From assembly GCF_010500215.1 (NCBI RefSeq), contig NZ_JAAGOY010000004.1:496001-560000 (forward strand): DNA of 64,000 nucleotides. The letters are read 5' to 3'. The position numbers and the translations under genes were made by a program. Below are positions 1-10,967 of this stretch, one piece after another. The notes beneath the pieces are model-generated. The model was not told where the DNA came from. It did not search any database and was given only the letters and a program-made list of their open reading frames with translations. This stretch comes from Aliiroseovarius sp. PrR006. GTDB lineage: Bacteria; Pseudomonadota; Alphaproteobacteria; Rhodobacterales; Rhodobacteraceae. Position 1 is the first letter of the stretch. Each line of letters begins with the position of its first letter.

Positions 1-107
1 CGGTTCATCCACGCCATCATCAGGACCTCTCCGGTCTCGTCATCCTGTGCGATGGCCGGGATCAGGCCCTTGTCATCAAACTTCAGCTGGCTGGCATCAA
101 ACTTCAT
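1..107 (-). CDS. hisI: Phosphoribosyl-AMP cyclohydrolase, 5' part only
   Basis: The first 35 codons of a leftward gene lie at the window edge. The translation begins [15 protein letters not shown] and continues through an [20 protein letters not shown] stretch, which is the characteristic N-terminus of HisI. The enzyme opens the purine ring of phosphoribosyl-AMP in histidine biosynthesis in the cytoplasm. The rest of the gene, including its metal-binding cysteines, lies outside the window. It is divergent from the Fe-S scaffold gene, with 70 bp between the two starts. Confidence 0.85.
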   Translation of the reverse strand, partial: MKFDASQLKFDDKGLIPAIAQDDETGEVLMMAWMN

Positions 108-177
108 GGCCCGTCCTTTTCTTTCCGGTACTGCGCTTCTATGTAGAGCGGATGAACGCCCGACGAAAGGCCCGGAC

Positions 178-621
178 ATGAGCGATACTGACCTGATCAA
201 GCTTTATTCCAAGCAGATCCTGTCCTTGGCGGCGTCCATCCCGCACCAAGCCCCACTGGATGCGCCTCAGGGCGAGGCCAAAGTGCGCTCGCCGCTCTGT
301 GGATCGACAGTGACCGCTGCCCTGACCCTTGAGGGCGAACAGATTTCAAGTTTCTCGCAAAACGTCAAAGCCTGCGCGCTGGGTCAGGCGTCCGCGTCGA
401 TCCTTGGTAAGGTCATCATCGGCTTGGATCGTCCAGCATTGGATCGTGGCCGTACCGAGCTGACCACAATGCTGAAAGACCAAGGCCCCGTCCCGGCGGC
501 CCCCTTCGACGGCTACGAGGTGCTTCAGCCCGCGCGGGAATTCAAAAACCGCCACGCGTCGATCCTGTTGGCCTTTAACGCGGCCATCGAAGCGTTCGAC
601 GACGCAAAAGCCAACGCATAA
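178..621 (+). CDS. Iron-sulfur cluster assembly scaffold protein (NifU/IscU-like)
   Basis: The 147-residue product starts [19 protein letters not shown]. It has single cysteines in the SPLCGSTVT and [13 protein letters not shown] contexts, which match the ligand positions of small NifU/IscU-type scaffolds in alphaproteobacteria. The inferred role is transient assembly and transfer of Fe-S clusters in the cytoplasm. The ATG at 178 was chosen because it begins the conserved region; an in-frame upstream extension to 52 would run into hisI on the other strand. The third canonical cysteine is not obvious, so the activity is less certain than the family call. Confidence 0.72.
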   Translation: MSDTDLIKLYSKQILSLAASIPHQAPLDAPQGEAKVRSPLCGSTVTAALTLEGEQISSFSQNVKACALGQASASILGKVIIGLDRPALDRGRTELTTMLKDQGPVPAAPFDGYEVLQPAREFKNRHASILLAFNAAIEAFDDAKANA

Positions 622-655
622 AAAAACCGCCGCGCTCCTGGCAGGGAGGCGGCGG
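620..655 (-). terminator. Rho-independent terminator, leftward
   Basis: A stem with arms CCGCCGC and GCGGCGG, extended inward by CTCC/GGAG, is followed on the minus strand by six or more Ts. It lies at the very end of the Fe-S scaffold gene and points left, so it would end a leftward transcript coming from the small ORF at 823-945. Confidence 0.7.
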
Positions 656-822
656 AAGTGGTGCGGTTTGGGTCATCCAAATAGCGTCGGGAAGAGGCAA
701 ACATTCCGACAGGCAGGTGACGGGCGGTACTCCGTCGAAGGCATCGTGAAGGCTTCGGGACAGAAGGCTTCGTTGGGACATGATGCTGGATCAGACCATC
801 CGCAGGCAGAAACTGTATGGGA

Positions 823-945
823 TCAGATCATCCCGGGCAGATGCAGTGCACCCAGAAGCAATACAAGCAAGGAAATCGCCCCGAGCGTGTCCGAGACAAT
901 CGTGGTCGAGGACCGGGACAATGCGATTTTGACATCGTTCAACAT
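823..945 (-). CDS. 40-residue single-span membrane protein, probably SOS-induced
   Basis: This small leftward gene was read directly from the sequence. The product begins MLNDVKIALSRSSTTIVSDT and continues with a hydrophobic span (about residues 21-37, LGAISLLVLLLGALHLP) and ends GMI. A good ribosome binding site (AGGAG) stands 6 bases before the ATG at 945. The gene is bracketed by an array of GTTC repeats with a perfect GTTC-N7-GTTC upstream (1037-1051) and by a strong leftward terminator downstream (620-655), so it looks like a complete transcription unit. GTTC-N7-GTTC is the known LexA box of alphaproteobacteria. In Caulobacter an SOS-induced 29-residue inner-membrane peptide, SidA, blocks division; a comparable role here is inference, because sequence similarity to SidA could not be tested. 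Confidence 0.7.
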   Translation of the reverse strand: MLNDVKIALSRSSTTIVSDTLGAISLLVLLLGALHLPGMI

Positions 946-1026
946 GGGGTTACTCCTGCTCTCTGTCTGTGTGGGCAGCGTGTGTCACTGCGTCCGTGTT
1001 GCTATTTTGTTCGCATATTGAGAGCC

Positions 1027-1071
1027 GTTCTGTAAAGAACTTTTTAAGAACATTTGTGAACTTTTGAGAAC
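1027..1071 (-). promoter_or_regulatory. LexA-type box within a GTTC repeat array
   Basis: Reading the minus strand, GTTC occurs at 1071, 1061, 1051 and 1040, with gaps of 6, 6 and 7 bases, and GAAC follows at 1030-1027. The pair at 1051-1037 fits GTTC-N7-GTTC exactly, the operator recognised by LexA in Rhodobacter, Caulobacter and Sinorhizobium. It sits about 90 bp upstream of the 40-residue gene and just past the recG stop codon. The extra repeats at 10-base spacing could give cooperative or phased binding. Confidence 0.65.
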
Positions 1072-1078
1072 AAAGGTG

Positions 1079-3168
1079 CTAACCCACTGAAATCAAACGG
1101 ATCGCTTCATCCTGTCGCATGAGCCAAAGAAGAACACGCGCGGCGTGCCCCCGCGGCGTGCTTAGATCCGGGTCCTGCTGTAGCAACAGGCGCGCGTCTT
1201 TTTGCGCCACAGCCATCAACCCGGCCTGATGTTCCAAATCCGCGACCCAGAACCGCGGCAGGCCGGATTGCGCGGTGCCCAGAACATCCCCCGCCCCGCG
1301 CATTTCCAGATCAGCCTCAGAAATCACGAAGCCGTCTTCGGTATCACGCATCACCGACAGTCGCTTTTCACCGCCCTCTGTCAAAGGCGCCTGATACATC
1401 AACAAGCAGGTCGACGCCGCTTGCCCGCGCCCCACGCGTCCGCGCAATTGGTGCAGCTGCGCCAAACCGAAATGCTCGGCCCGTTCGATCACCATGATCG
1501 AGGCATTGGGAACGTCCACCCCCACCTCGATCACCGTGGTGGCGACCAGAAGTTTGGTCTTTCCTGCCACGAACTCCGCCATTGCAGCGTCTTTTTCACC
1601 GATAGGCATCTGACCATGCACCATGCCCACAACGCCTTCGCCCAGTTCGGCGCGTAGGTGCTTGAACCGTTCCTCGGCCGCGGTCATGTCCATGACCTCG
1701 CTTTCCTCGACCAAGGGGCAGACCCAATAGCATTGAGCCCCTTCCGCGATGGCCCCGCGAAGCCGTTCCACGACCTCATCCAGCCGTCCGGTGTTGATCA
1801 GCACTGTCTTGATCGGTTTGCGCCCCGGTGGTTTTTCGTCCAGCACCGAGACATCCATGTCGCCATATTGCGCTAGGGCCAAACTGCGCGGGATAGGTGT
1901 GGCGGTCATCACCAACACATCCGAGGCCGCGCCTTTCGCCCCCAACTCCATCCGCTGCGCCACACCAAAGCGGTGCTGTTCGTCCACGACGGCAAGACGA
2001 AGATCTTGAAATTCCACTTCTTTCTGGAACACCGCGTGCGTACCGACCAGAATGTGAATGTCACCAGCCTTGAGCGCCTCAAGTTTGCGCCGACGTTCGG
2101 CACCCTTGTCGCGCCCGGTCAGGATCTCGACCACGACGCCAGCTTCCTCGGCCAAGGGGCGCAGCCCTTCCAGATGCTGACGGGCCAGAATTTCCGTGGG
2201 GGCCATCATCACGCCCTGCCCGCCCGCCTCGACCGCAATGAGCAACGACAGCAGCGCGACCAAAGTCTTGCCCGCACCCACATCACCTTGCAGCAAGCGG
2301 TTCATGCGGGTGCCTGCGGCCATGTCGGCGGCGATCTCCTCGACCGCGCGGGATTGCGCGCCGGTGGGGGTATATGGAAGGGCGGACAGCACCTTGTCGC
2401 GCATAGTGCCGGTGCCGATACTGACCCGCCCCTTGCCACGGCGCACCGTCGCACGCGCCAATGCGAGCGTCAGTTGATGCGCAAAGAACTCGTCATAGGC
2501 CAACCGCCGCCGCGCTGGCGATTGCGGCGACAGGTCATCCGGACCGTCAGGTGTGTGGGCTGCACGTAATGCTTCGTGCCAGTCGGGCCAGTGCTCACGC
2601 TCTTTCAGCGCCGGATCAACCCATTCCTGCAACATCGGCAGGCGGGTCAGAATATCGCCCACGCCCTTGATCACCGTCTTGCCGGTCACGCCCGCTGTCA
2701 GACGATAAACAGGTTCAAAATCAGGGATCTGCCCAGCGTCACCCGGAGGCAGAATGAAATCAGGATGCACGATCTGCGCACGCCCGTCGAAATGTTCCAC
2801 CTTGCCCGAGATCACACGTTTCGCGCCCACTGGAAGCTGCTGTTCCAGCCAGCGCGTATTGGCATGAAAAAACACCAGTTCAAACGTGGTCAGAGGGTCC
2901 GAGACCTCGACCCTATAGGGCGCGTTGCGCGACCGTCCGGGACGAAGCGGGCCGACCTCGACCTCGACAGTCGCCATATCACCCGGCTGTACTTCGGTGA
3001 CCGACGCGCGGAATTTGCGGTCGATCCCCGCATGGGGCAACCAGAACAGCAGGTCACGCGGAAGGGTTATCCCAAGCGTTTCCATAGACTTAGCGGTCTT
3101 CGGCCCGATCCCACCCAGCGTTTCCAGCTTGGCGAACAGAGGGAACAGGATTTCGGGCCGGGTGGACA

Positions 3169-3169
<1 letters not shown>
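1079..3169 (-). CDS. recG: ATP-dependent DNA helicase RecG
   Basis: The 696-residue product is the usual RecG length. An N-terminal wedge region opens with a helix-hairpin-like LGGIGPKTAKSMETLGI. The Walker A motif is LLQGDVGAGKT and the DEQH motif is VVDEQHRFG. A typical helicase C domain contains QLRGRVGRG. RecG remodels stalled replication forks and branch-migrates Holliday junctions. The start codon overlaps the ligA stop by one base (TGATG on the minus strand), so ligA and recG are translationally coupled in one operon. The gene ends only a few bases from the LexA-type array, which controls the next gene rather than recG. Confidence 0.96.
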
Positions 3170-5328
<2,159 letters not shown>

Positions 5329-5512
5329 TTAGGAAAGTGATAGGCGCATCCGTTACAGCACGTCCAGCCCCAACCCGCCAGCCGGGTGGCCTAAGCCTCT
5401 GAAAATCCCGGCTTCACAGGACAACTAACAAGGCTAATTGACGTTAGGGCTATTGCCGATTTCACCCCAAGCACATAAGTTTTGCGCGAGCACGATACGG
5501 GAAGCCACCTTC

Positions 5513-6259
5513 ATGAACGACTTGGACGACCATCACAGGCGCAAGTGGCGCCCTTTTACCGGTCTGCGCAACAACTTCCTTGCGGGTCTTGTGGTTGTGG
5601 TTCCCATCGCCATCACCATTTGGATGATCTGGACCTTCGTAGGTTGGATCGACAGCTGGGTTCTGCCCTTCGTGCCGACCGCTTATCAACCGGACGCACT
5701 GATTGACTGGCTGTTTGGCGACAGCGCATGGTTCAAGATGCTTTTTGGCGAAGACGTGCGCGTCAATGTGCGCGGGCTTGGCGTGGTGGTGTTTCTGATA
5801 TTCACCGTTCTGGTGGGCTGGATCACCAAGGGCCTGATTGGCCGGTCGTTCCTGTCTTGGGGCGAAGGGCTGGTAGACCGCATGCCGGTCGTGCGTTCGC
5901 TCTATAACGGGTTGAAGCAGATCGCCGAGACAGTGTTCAGCCAGTCGACCGATACCAAGTTCGACAAGGCCTGTCTGGTGGAATATCCGCGCAAGGGGAT
6001 TTGGGCGATAGCCTTCATCTCGACCAAGGCCAAGGGCGAAGTAGACAACCGAATTCCGGTGGACGAAGACATTATCTCGGTCTTTCTGCCGACCACACCG
6101 AACCCAACTTCGGGCTTTCTGCTGTTCGTGCCACGTCATTCGGTGATTGAACTGGACATGACGGTCGAGGATGCGGCCAAGCTGGTGATCTCGGCCGGGC
6201 TGGTCTATCCGAACTCCAAGGACCCCAGCCAATCCGTTGAGGTGGCTGAGGCCGAATGA
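5513..6259 (+). CDS. DUF502 family membrane protein
   Basis: The 248-residue product starts MNDLDDHHRRKWRPF. Two membrane segments follow: LVVVVPIAITIWMIWTFVGW near residue 25 and VVVFLIFTVLVGWITKGLI near residue 105. A conserved soluble C-terminal half carries VPTTPNPTSG-like sequence (VFLPTTPNPTSGFLLFVP), the family hallmark. The function of DUF502 is not established. The ATG at 5513 begins the conserved part; an upstream extension to 5438 is possible. The last four bases overlap the start of the following exporter gene (ATGA), so the two are cotranslated. The gene is divergent from ligA-recG. Confidence 0.85.
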   Translation: MNDLDDHHRRKWRPFTGLRNNFLAGLVVVVPIAITIWMIWTFVGWIDSWVLPFVPTAYQPDALIDWLFGDSAWFKMLFGEDVRVNVRGLGVVVFLIFTVLVGWITKGLIGRSFLSWGEGLVDRMPVVRSLYNGLKQIAETVFSQSTDTKFDKACLVEYPRKGIWAIAFISTKAKGEVDNRIPVDEDIISVFLPTTPNPTSGFLLFVPRHSVIELDMTVEDAAKLVISAGLVYPNSKDPSQSVEVAEAE

Positions 6260-6885
6260 GCATCGCCCCTGCCCTGACCGGATTTGCCACGGGGTTCTCA
6301 CTGATCCTTGCGATCGGCGCACAGAACGCTTTTGTTCTGCGGCAAGGGCTGATGAAGCAGCATGTCTTCTGGTTGTGCCTGTTCTGTGCTGCCTCTGACG
6401 CATTCCTGATCGCTGCGGGCGTGGCGGGGTTCGGCGCCTTGGTCGAGGCCATGCCGTCCCTACCCACCGTCATGGCGCTGACCGGGGCTGCTTTCCTGAT
6501 CATCTATGGACTGATGCGCTTCATGGCGGCGTGGAAAGGCAACTACGCGATGGAGATCGCCGGAAAATCACGCGGGCTGTGGCCCACGCTGGCCATCGCG
6601 GCAGCCTTCACTTGGGCCAACCCGCATGTCTATCTGGACACGCTAGGCCTGATCGGTGCGATTTCGACCTCTTATCCCGACTGGCCAACACGCATTACCT
6701 TTGGCACGGGGGCCGTGATTTCCAGCTTCGTCTTCTTCTTCTCGCTTGGCTATGGTGCCCGTTTCTTGGCCCCAGTCATGCAAAAACCCGCCTCGTGGCG
6801 GGGTCTTGACGTGATCATCGGTGCGGTGATGTGGGCGATCGCAGCCAAATTATTGCTGGGTGTCACAAACGGAACGCTTCACTAA
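6256..6885 (+). CDS. LysE/ArgO family amino acid exporter
   Basis: The 209-residue product has about six membrane segments and the family signature FSLILAIGAQNAFVLRQGL near the N-terminus, followed by the HVFWLCLFCAASDAFLIAAG segment. An FTWANPHVYLDTLGLIG motif lies in the middle. This matches ArgO/LysE exporters that expel basic amino acids; the actual substrate here cannot be read from sequence. It overlaps the DUF502 gene by four bases. Confidence 0.85.
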   Translation: MSIAPALTGFATGFSLILAIGAQNAFVLRQGLMKQHVFWLCLFCAASDAFLIAAGVAGFGALVEAMPSLPTVMALTGAAFLIIYGLMRFMAAWKGNYAMEIAGKSRGLWPTLAIAAAFTWANPHVYLDTLGLIGAISTSYPDWPTRITFGTGAVISSFVFFFSLGYGARFLAPVMQKPASWRGLDVIIGAVMWAIAAKLLLGVTNGTLH

Positions 6886-6917
6886 GAAACGTCCCGTATC
6901 TTGACCGGTCCCGCGAA

Positions 6918-7703
6918 TTACAGCGCCGTCCAGCCACCATCGACCGAGATCGTCGTGCCGGTGATCTGTGCGGCAGCATCCGAACACAGGAAGGTCGCCG
7001 TGCCGCCCATCTGTTCAACAGTGGCGAAATCCTTAGACGGCTGGCGCGCCAGCATCACTTCGCGCACAACTTGGTCGCGGTCCATGCCGTGGGTTTTCAT
7101 CTGATCCGGGATCTGGCTTTCGACCAGCGGGGTCAGCACATAACCGGGACAAATCGCATTGGCGGTGATCGGATCCTCGGCCGTTTCCAGCGCCACAGTT
7201 TTGGTCAGCCCGACAACGCCGTGTTTCGCGGCGATATAAGCGGATTTATAGGGTGACGCGGTCAGCCCATGTGCCGACGCGATATTGATTACGCGGCCCC
7301 AGCCATTGGCGCGCATCTGCGGCACCGCGACAGCGGTGGTATGGAAGGCCGAACTGAGGTTGATGGCGATGATCGCGTTCCACTTGTCGATCGGGAAGTC
7401 CTCGACCGGGGCAACGTGCTGAATGCCCGCGTTGTTCACGAGGATGTCACAACGGCCAGCCTTCTCGACCAGGGCACGGCAATCCTCGGCCTTGGACATG
7501 TCTGCTTGCACATAGCGCGCGGACACGCCAAATTCTTTCGCAACCTCAGCCGCAATGGCGTGATCTTCTGCCGAATCGGTGAACGAGTTCAGAACGACAT
7601 CCGCACCCGCGCGGGCCAATTCCCTAGCCACCCCAAGCCCGATGCCCGAGTTCGATCCGGTGATGACGGCTGTTTTACCTTCCAGTGACATGGTGATGGC
7701 CAT
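6918..7703 (-). CDS. bdhA: D-3-hydroxybutyrate dehydrogenase (SDR family)
   Basis: The 261-residue product is a classical short-chain dehydrogenase with the cofactor motif TGSNSGIGLG, the NNAGIQHVAPVED stretch, a catalytic serine in INIASAHG and YIAAKHG as the Tyr-x3-Lys pair. The C-terminus ISVDGGWTAL and the HGM-containing MKTHGMDRDQVV region fit bacterial 3-hydroxybutyrate dehydrogenases, which interconvert 3-hydroxybutyrate and acetoacetate during PHB turnover. The ATG at 7703 has GGAG seven bases upstream. A second in-frame ATG lies at 7691. The gene is convergent with the exporter gene. Confidence 0.85.
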   Translation of the reverse strand: MAITMSLEGKTAVITGSNSGIGLGVARELARAGADVVLNSFTDSAEDHAIAAEVAKEFGVSARYVQADMSKAEDCRALVEKAGRCDILVNNAGIQHVAPVEDFPIDKWNAIIAINLSSAFHTTAVAVPQMRANGWGRVINIASAHGLTASPYKSAYIAAKHGVVGLTKTVALETAEDPITANAICPGYVLTPLVESQIPDQMKTHGMDRDQVVREVMLARQPSKDFATVEQMGGTATFLCSDAAAQITGTTISVDGGWTAL

Positions 7704-7868
7704 ATTTGGGCTCCTTATCCACAAGCATAATTCTGTTGCGGTGCAGCATAACGCAAGGAATCCAAGGCACCAGTGCTTTCACAACGTCACGAGACTTTGT
7801 GGAATCACCCGATTCTTCACTAAAGCTGCGACGCGCTTTGCGCGATCATCCCAACCCGGATTCGCCAT

Positions 7869-7895
7869 AAAAAAAACGCCCGCACAAGGCGGGCG
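7869..7895 (-). terminator. Rho-independent terminator, leftward
   Basis: Arms CGCCCGC and GCGGGCG enclose a five-base loop, and the minus strand continues with eight Ts. No protein gene lies upstream of it on that strand before the divergent gene start at 8057, which is why a small RNA is proposed. Confidence 0.75.
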
Positions 7896-7944
7896 CAAAG
7901 TTATTGAGGCAGGTTTCATACAGGCAAGAAACCTATCGAGCAGT
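7869..7944 (-). ncRNA. Candidate two-hairpin small RNA of about 76 nt
   Basis: In the 353-bp gap between bdhA and the peptide-binding protein gene the minus strand shows a -35-like TTGGAT (7974-7979), a 17-bp spacer, a -10-like TATAAA (7951-7956), a perfect 7-bp hairpin (AGGTTTC/GAAACCT, 7911-7934) and a perfect 7-bp GC hairpin followed by eight Ts (7869-7895). Nothing with a credible ribosome binding site is encoded between promoter and terminator. The transcript ends are predicted from the motifs only. The rest of the gap shows nothing recognisable. Confidence 0.45.
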
Positions 7945-8056
7945 GAATTCTTTATAAGCGGTTAGACGCCTTTATCCAAGCTAAAAGTTTGAAAAGGCGG
8001 ATTTCCACCTCTAGTGTTTCCCCAGATAAATCAGGGACGTGAAGGATTGTTTCGCA

Positions 8057-9877
8057 ATGAGAACTAATATGACCCAGAAGCTTCGCGGGATGATCGCAAC
8101 GGGTGTTGTGACGCTGTCGACGGTGCTGGCCGCACAGGCCGAACCACAGCACGGGATCGCAATGTATGGTGACCCCGCCCTGCCCGCTGACTTCACCGCC
8201 CTGCCCCACGTGAACCCCGACGCCCCCAAAGGGGGCCGCATCGTTTTCGCTGAGGCCGGAAGCTTTGATAGCCTGCACCCCTATATCCGTAAGGGTAGCA
8301 CGCCTTGGCAGCTGCGTTTCATGCTGGCCGAAAGCCTGATGGGCCGCAGCTATGACGAACCCTTCACCCTTTATGGCCTTCTGGCCGAGACGGTCGAGAC
8401 CAACGACGACCGGACTTGGGTGGAATTCACACTGCGCGAAGAGGCTACGTTTTCGGACGGCACCCCCGTCACCGTGGAAGACGTAATGTGGTCGTATGAG
8501 ACGCTCGGCACCAAGGGGCACCCGCGCTATCACGGCGCGTGGAACAAGATCGACACGATGGAGCAAACCGGCCCGCGCTCGATCAAATTCACCTTCAACA
8601 CCGAAGACCGCGAGTTACCCCTGATCTTGGGCATGCGCCCGATTTTGCAGAAGGCCCAGTGGGAGGCCGCAGATTTTGATGCCTCCGGCGTGGACGTGCT
8701 GCCCATCACCTCGGGCCCTTACGTGATTGGCGACTTCGAACCCGGCCGCTACCTGACACTGAAGCGGAACCCCGATTACTGGGGCAAGGACGTGCCGTTC
8801 ATGAAGGGGCAAGCCAATCTGGATGAAATCCGTTTTGATTACTACGGCGACGGAGGTGTGACCTTCGAGGCCTTCAAAGCGGGCGAGTCCAACACCCACC
8901 GCGAAACCAATGCGCATAAATGGGCCACGCAATTCGACTTTCCCGCCGTGCAGTCAGGCGACATCGTTCTGTCCGACATCCCGCATCAGCGCCCGACCGG
9001 CATCAAGGGTTATGTGATGAACACCCGCCGACCGGCGTTTCAGGACATTCGGGTCCGCGATGCAATGATCCATGCGTTCAACTTCGAATTCATCAACCAG
9101 ACGATCCACGGCAACACCAAACGTCGTATCCAGTCCTATTTCCACAACTCGGTTTTGGGCATGGCTTCCGGGGACGAAGCGCAGGGTAAAGTGCGTGCGC
9201 TGCTGGACGGGCTGGCGGGCGACATCCCTCCCGGAGCGATCGAAGGCTACAGCCTGCCCGTGTCCGACGGCTCGGAGCGCAATCGTAAAGGCATCCGCAC
9301 CGCGATGGGCTTGATGGAAGAAGCAGGCTGGACCGTGCAGAATGGCGTGATGAAGAATGCCGCAGGCGAGCCCTTCACCTTCGAGATTCTTCTGAAGTCC
9401 GGAGCTGATGAGAACCGGCAAGAGATCGAGATCTTCTCTGCCGCGCTGTCGCGTCTGGGGATCACGCCGACGATCACCTCGGTCGATAGCGCCCAGTACA
9501 AGGAACGCACCACCGCGTTTGACTTCGACATGGCCTATTACTGGCGCGGTCTGTCGCTGTCTCCGGGCAACGAACAGAAGCTTTATTGGGGTGGCGACAG
9601 TGCGGACACCGAAGGCTCGCGCAACTGGATGGGTGTGAAGAACCCGGCCATCGACGCGCTGATCGACGCCATGCTGACTGCCGAAGATCAGGACGGCTTC
9701 CGCGCCGCCGTGAAGGCCTTGGACCGCGTTCTGACCGCCAGCCGCTTCGTCATTCCGCTGGGCTATAGCGAACTGTCGCACGTTGCCCATGCGAAAGAGC
9801 TGCACTTCCCTGCGCGCATCCCGATGTATGGCGACTATCTGGGCTTCCAACCCGAGATTTGGTGGTACGAGGAATAA
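8057..9877 (+). CDS. Periplasmic peptide-binding protein of an ABC transporter (SBP family 5, YejA-like)
   Basis: The 606-residue product begins with a Sec signal peptide (TQKLRGMIATGVVTLSTVLA, cleavage near AQA). Family-5 solute-binding features follow: GGRIVFAEAGSFDSLHPY, TFSDGTPVTVEDVMWSYET, ITSGPYVIGDFEPGRYLTLK and NPDYWGKD. The length and the ALPHVNPDAPKGG start fit YejA-type proteins that bind oligopeptides or microcin-like peptides. No permease or ATPase gene is next to it, so the partner transporter is elsewhere or the protein is an orphan. AAGGA stands 10 bases before the ATG; an in-frame ATG at 8069 is an alternative. Confidence 0.85.
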   Translation: MRTNMTQKLRGMIATGVVTLSTVLAAQAEPQHGIAMYGDPALPADFTALPHVNPDAPKGGRIVFAEAGSFDSLHPYIRKGSTPWQLRFMLAESLMGRSYDEPFTLYGLLAETVETNDDRTWVEFTLREEATFSDGTPVTVEDVMWSYETLGTKGHPRYHGAWNKIDTMEQTGPRSIKFTFNTEDRELPLILGMRPILQKAQWEAADFDASGVDVLPITSGPYVIGDFEPGRYLTLKRNPDYWGKDVPFMKGQANLDEIRFDYYGDGGVTFEAFKAGESNTHRETNAHKWATQFDFPAVQSGDIVLSDIPHQRPTGIKGYVMNTRRPAFQDIRVRDAMIHAFNFEFINQTIHGNTKRRIQSYFHNSVLGMASGDEAQGKVRALLDGLAGDIPPGAIEGYSLPVSDGSERNRKGIRTAMGLMEEAGWTVQNGVMKNAAGEPFTFEILLKSGADENRQEIEIFSAALSRLGITPTITSVDSAQYKERTTAFDFDMAYYWRGLSLSPGNEQKLYWGGDSADTEGSRNWMGVKNPAIDALIDAMLTAEDQDGFRAAVKALDRVLTASRFVIPLGYSELSHVAHAKELHFPARIPMYGDYLGFQPEIWWYEE

Positions 9878-9891
9878 GCTTGAACTGACTT

Positions 9892-9935
9892 CGGGCGGCG
9901 GCTAGGCATCGCGCAACGCGATCATCTGCCGCCCG
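9892..9935 (+). promoter_or_regulatory. Long hairpin next to the ACR3 ribosome binding site
   Basis: Perfect 8-bp arms CGGGCGGC (9892-9899) and GCCGCCCG (9928-9935) enclose an inner stem ATCGCG-CAA-CGCGAT. The outer stem ends directly at the GAGG that forms the ribosome binding site of the gene at 9944. The structure could close or expose translation initiation, or could simply separate the two transcripts. There is no T run after it. Confidence 0.45.
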
Positions 9936-9943
9936 GAGGTCTC

Positions 9944-10963
9944 ATGGGTATTTTCGAACGCTTTCTGTCCGTCTGGGTCGCCTTGTGCATCACCGCGGGC
10001 GTTCTTTTGGGCAACCTGATGCCCGGTCTGTTCCAAACCATCGCAGCGCTTGAGATATCCAAGGTGAACCTTGTGGTCGCCGTGCTGATCTGGGTGATGA
10101 TCTATCCGATGATGGTGCAGGTCGATTTCGCCTCGATCAAGGATATTGGCCGCCGCCCCAAGGGGCTGGTGCTGACGCTGGTAATCAATTGGCTGATCAA
10201 GCCCTTCACCATGGCAGCACTTGGCTGGTTGTTCTTCCGCGTGATCTTTGCCGGTCTGGTCGAGCCTGAAACCGCCAATGAATACATCGCCGGCATGATC
10301 CTTCTGGGCGTGGCGCCGTGCACAGCGATGGTTTTTGTCTGGAGCCAGCTGACCAAGGGCGATCCGGCCTATACGCTGGTGCAGGTCAGCGTGAATGACG
10401 TGATCATGATTTTCGCCTTCGCCCCTATCGCGGCCTTCCTGCTGGGCATCTCGGACGTGACCGTCCCGTGGGAGACGCTGTTGCTATCCGTCATCCTTTA
10501 CGTGGTCCTACCGCTGACTGCGGGCATCGTGACGCGTGCGCGGCTGGTGAAACGCGGGGAGGCCGCGCTGGATGGCTTTCTGGCTCGTCTGAAACCATGG
10601 TCTGTAGTTGGCCTGCTTGCCACCGTCGTGTTGCTGTTTGGCTTTCAAGCGCAGACCATCTTGGCCAAGCCGCTGGCCATCGTCCTGATCGCTGTGCCGC
10701 TTCTGATCCAAACCTATGGGATCTTCGCCATCGCCTATGGCGCGGCGAAAGCGATGATGCTGCCGCACAACATCGCAGCGCCCGCCTGCATGATCGGCAC
10801 GTCGAACTTCTTTGAGCTGGCAGTGGCTGTGGCGATTTCGCTCTTTGGCCTGAACTCGGGCGCGGCATTGGCCACCGTGGTCGGTGTGTTGGTCGAGGTG
10901 CCTGTGATGCTGTCGCTGGTGGCAATCGCCAACCGCACGCGCCACTGGTTCCCAAACACCTGA
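9944..10963 (+). CDS. ACR3-type arsenite efflux permease
   Basis: The 339-residue product has about ten membrane segments and ACR3 features: an N-terminal [35 protein letters not shown], the cysteine-bearing [20 protein letters not shown], and the late [20 protein letters not shown]-like segment (read as [19 protein letters not shown]). ACR3 proteins expel arsenite with the proton gradient. No arsR, arsC or arsH lies beside it, so an arsenic role follows from family membership only. The ribosome binding site GAGG abuts a long hairpin. Confidence 0.85.
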   Translation: MGIFERFLSVWVALCITAGVLLGNLMPGLFQTIAALEISKVNLVVAVLIWVMIYPMMVQVDFASIKDIGRRPKGLVLTLVINWLIKPFTMAALGWLFFRVIFAGLVEPETANEYIAGMILLGVAPCTAMVFVWSQLTKGDPAYTLVQVSVNDVIMIFAFAPIAAFLLGISDVTVPWETLLLSVILYVVLPLTAGIVTRARLVKRGEAALDGFLARLKPWSVVGLLATVVLLFGFQAQTILAKPLAIVLIAVPLLIQTYGIFAIAYGAAKAMMLPHNIAAPACMIGTSNFFELAVAVAISLFGLNSGAALATVVGVLVEVPVMLSLVAIANRTRHWFPNT

Positions 10964-10967
10964 AAAC

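Noticed and set aside
575-781. 68-residue leftward ORF downstream of the SOS-boxed gene
   Set aside because: It reads through the strong leftward terminator at 620-655 and into the Fe-S scaffold gene, and has no ribosome binding site.
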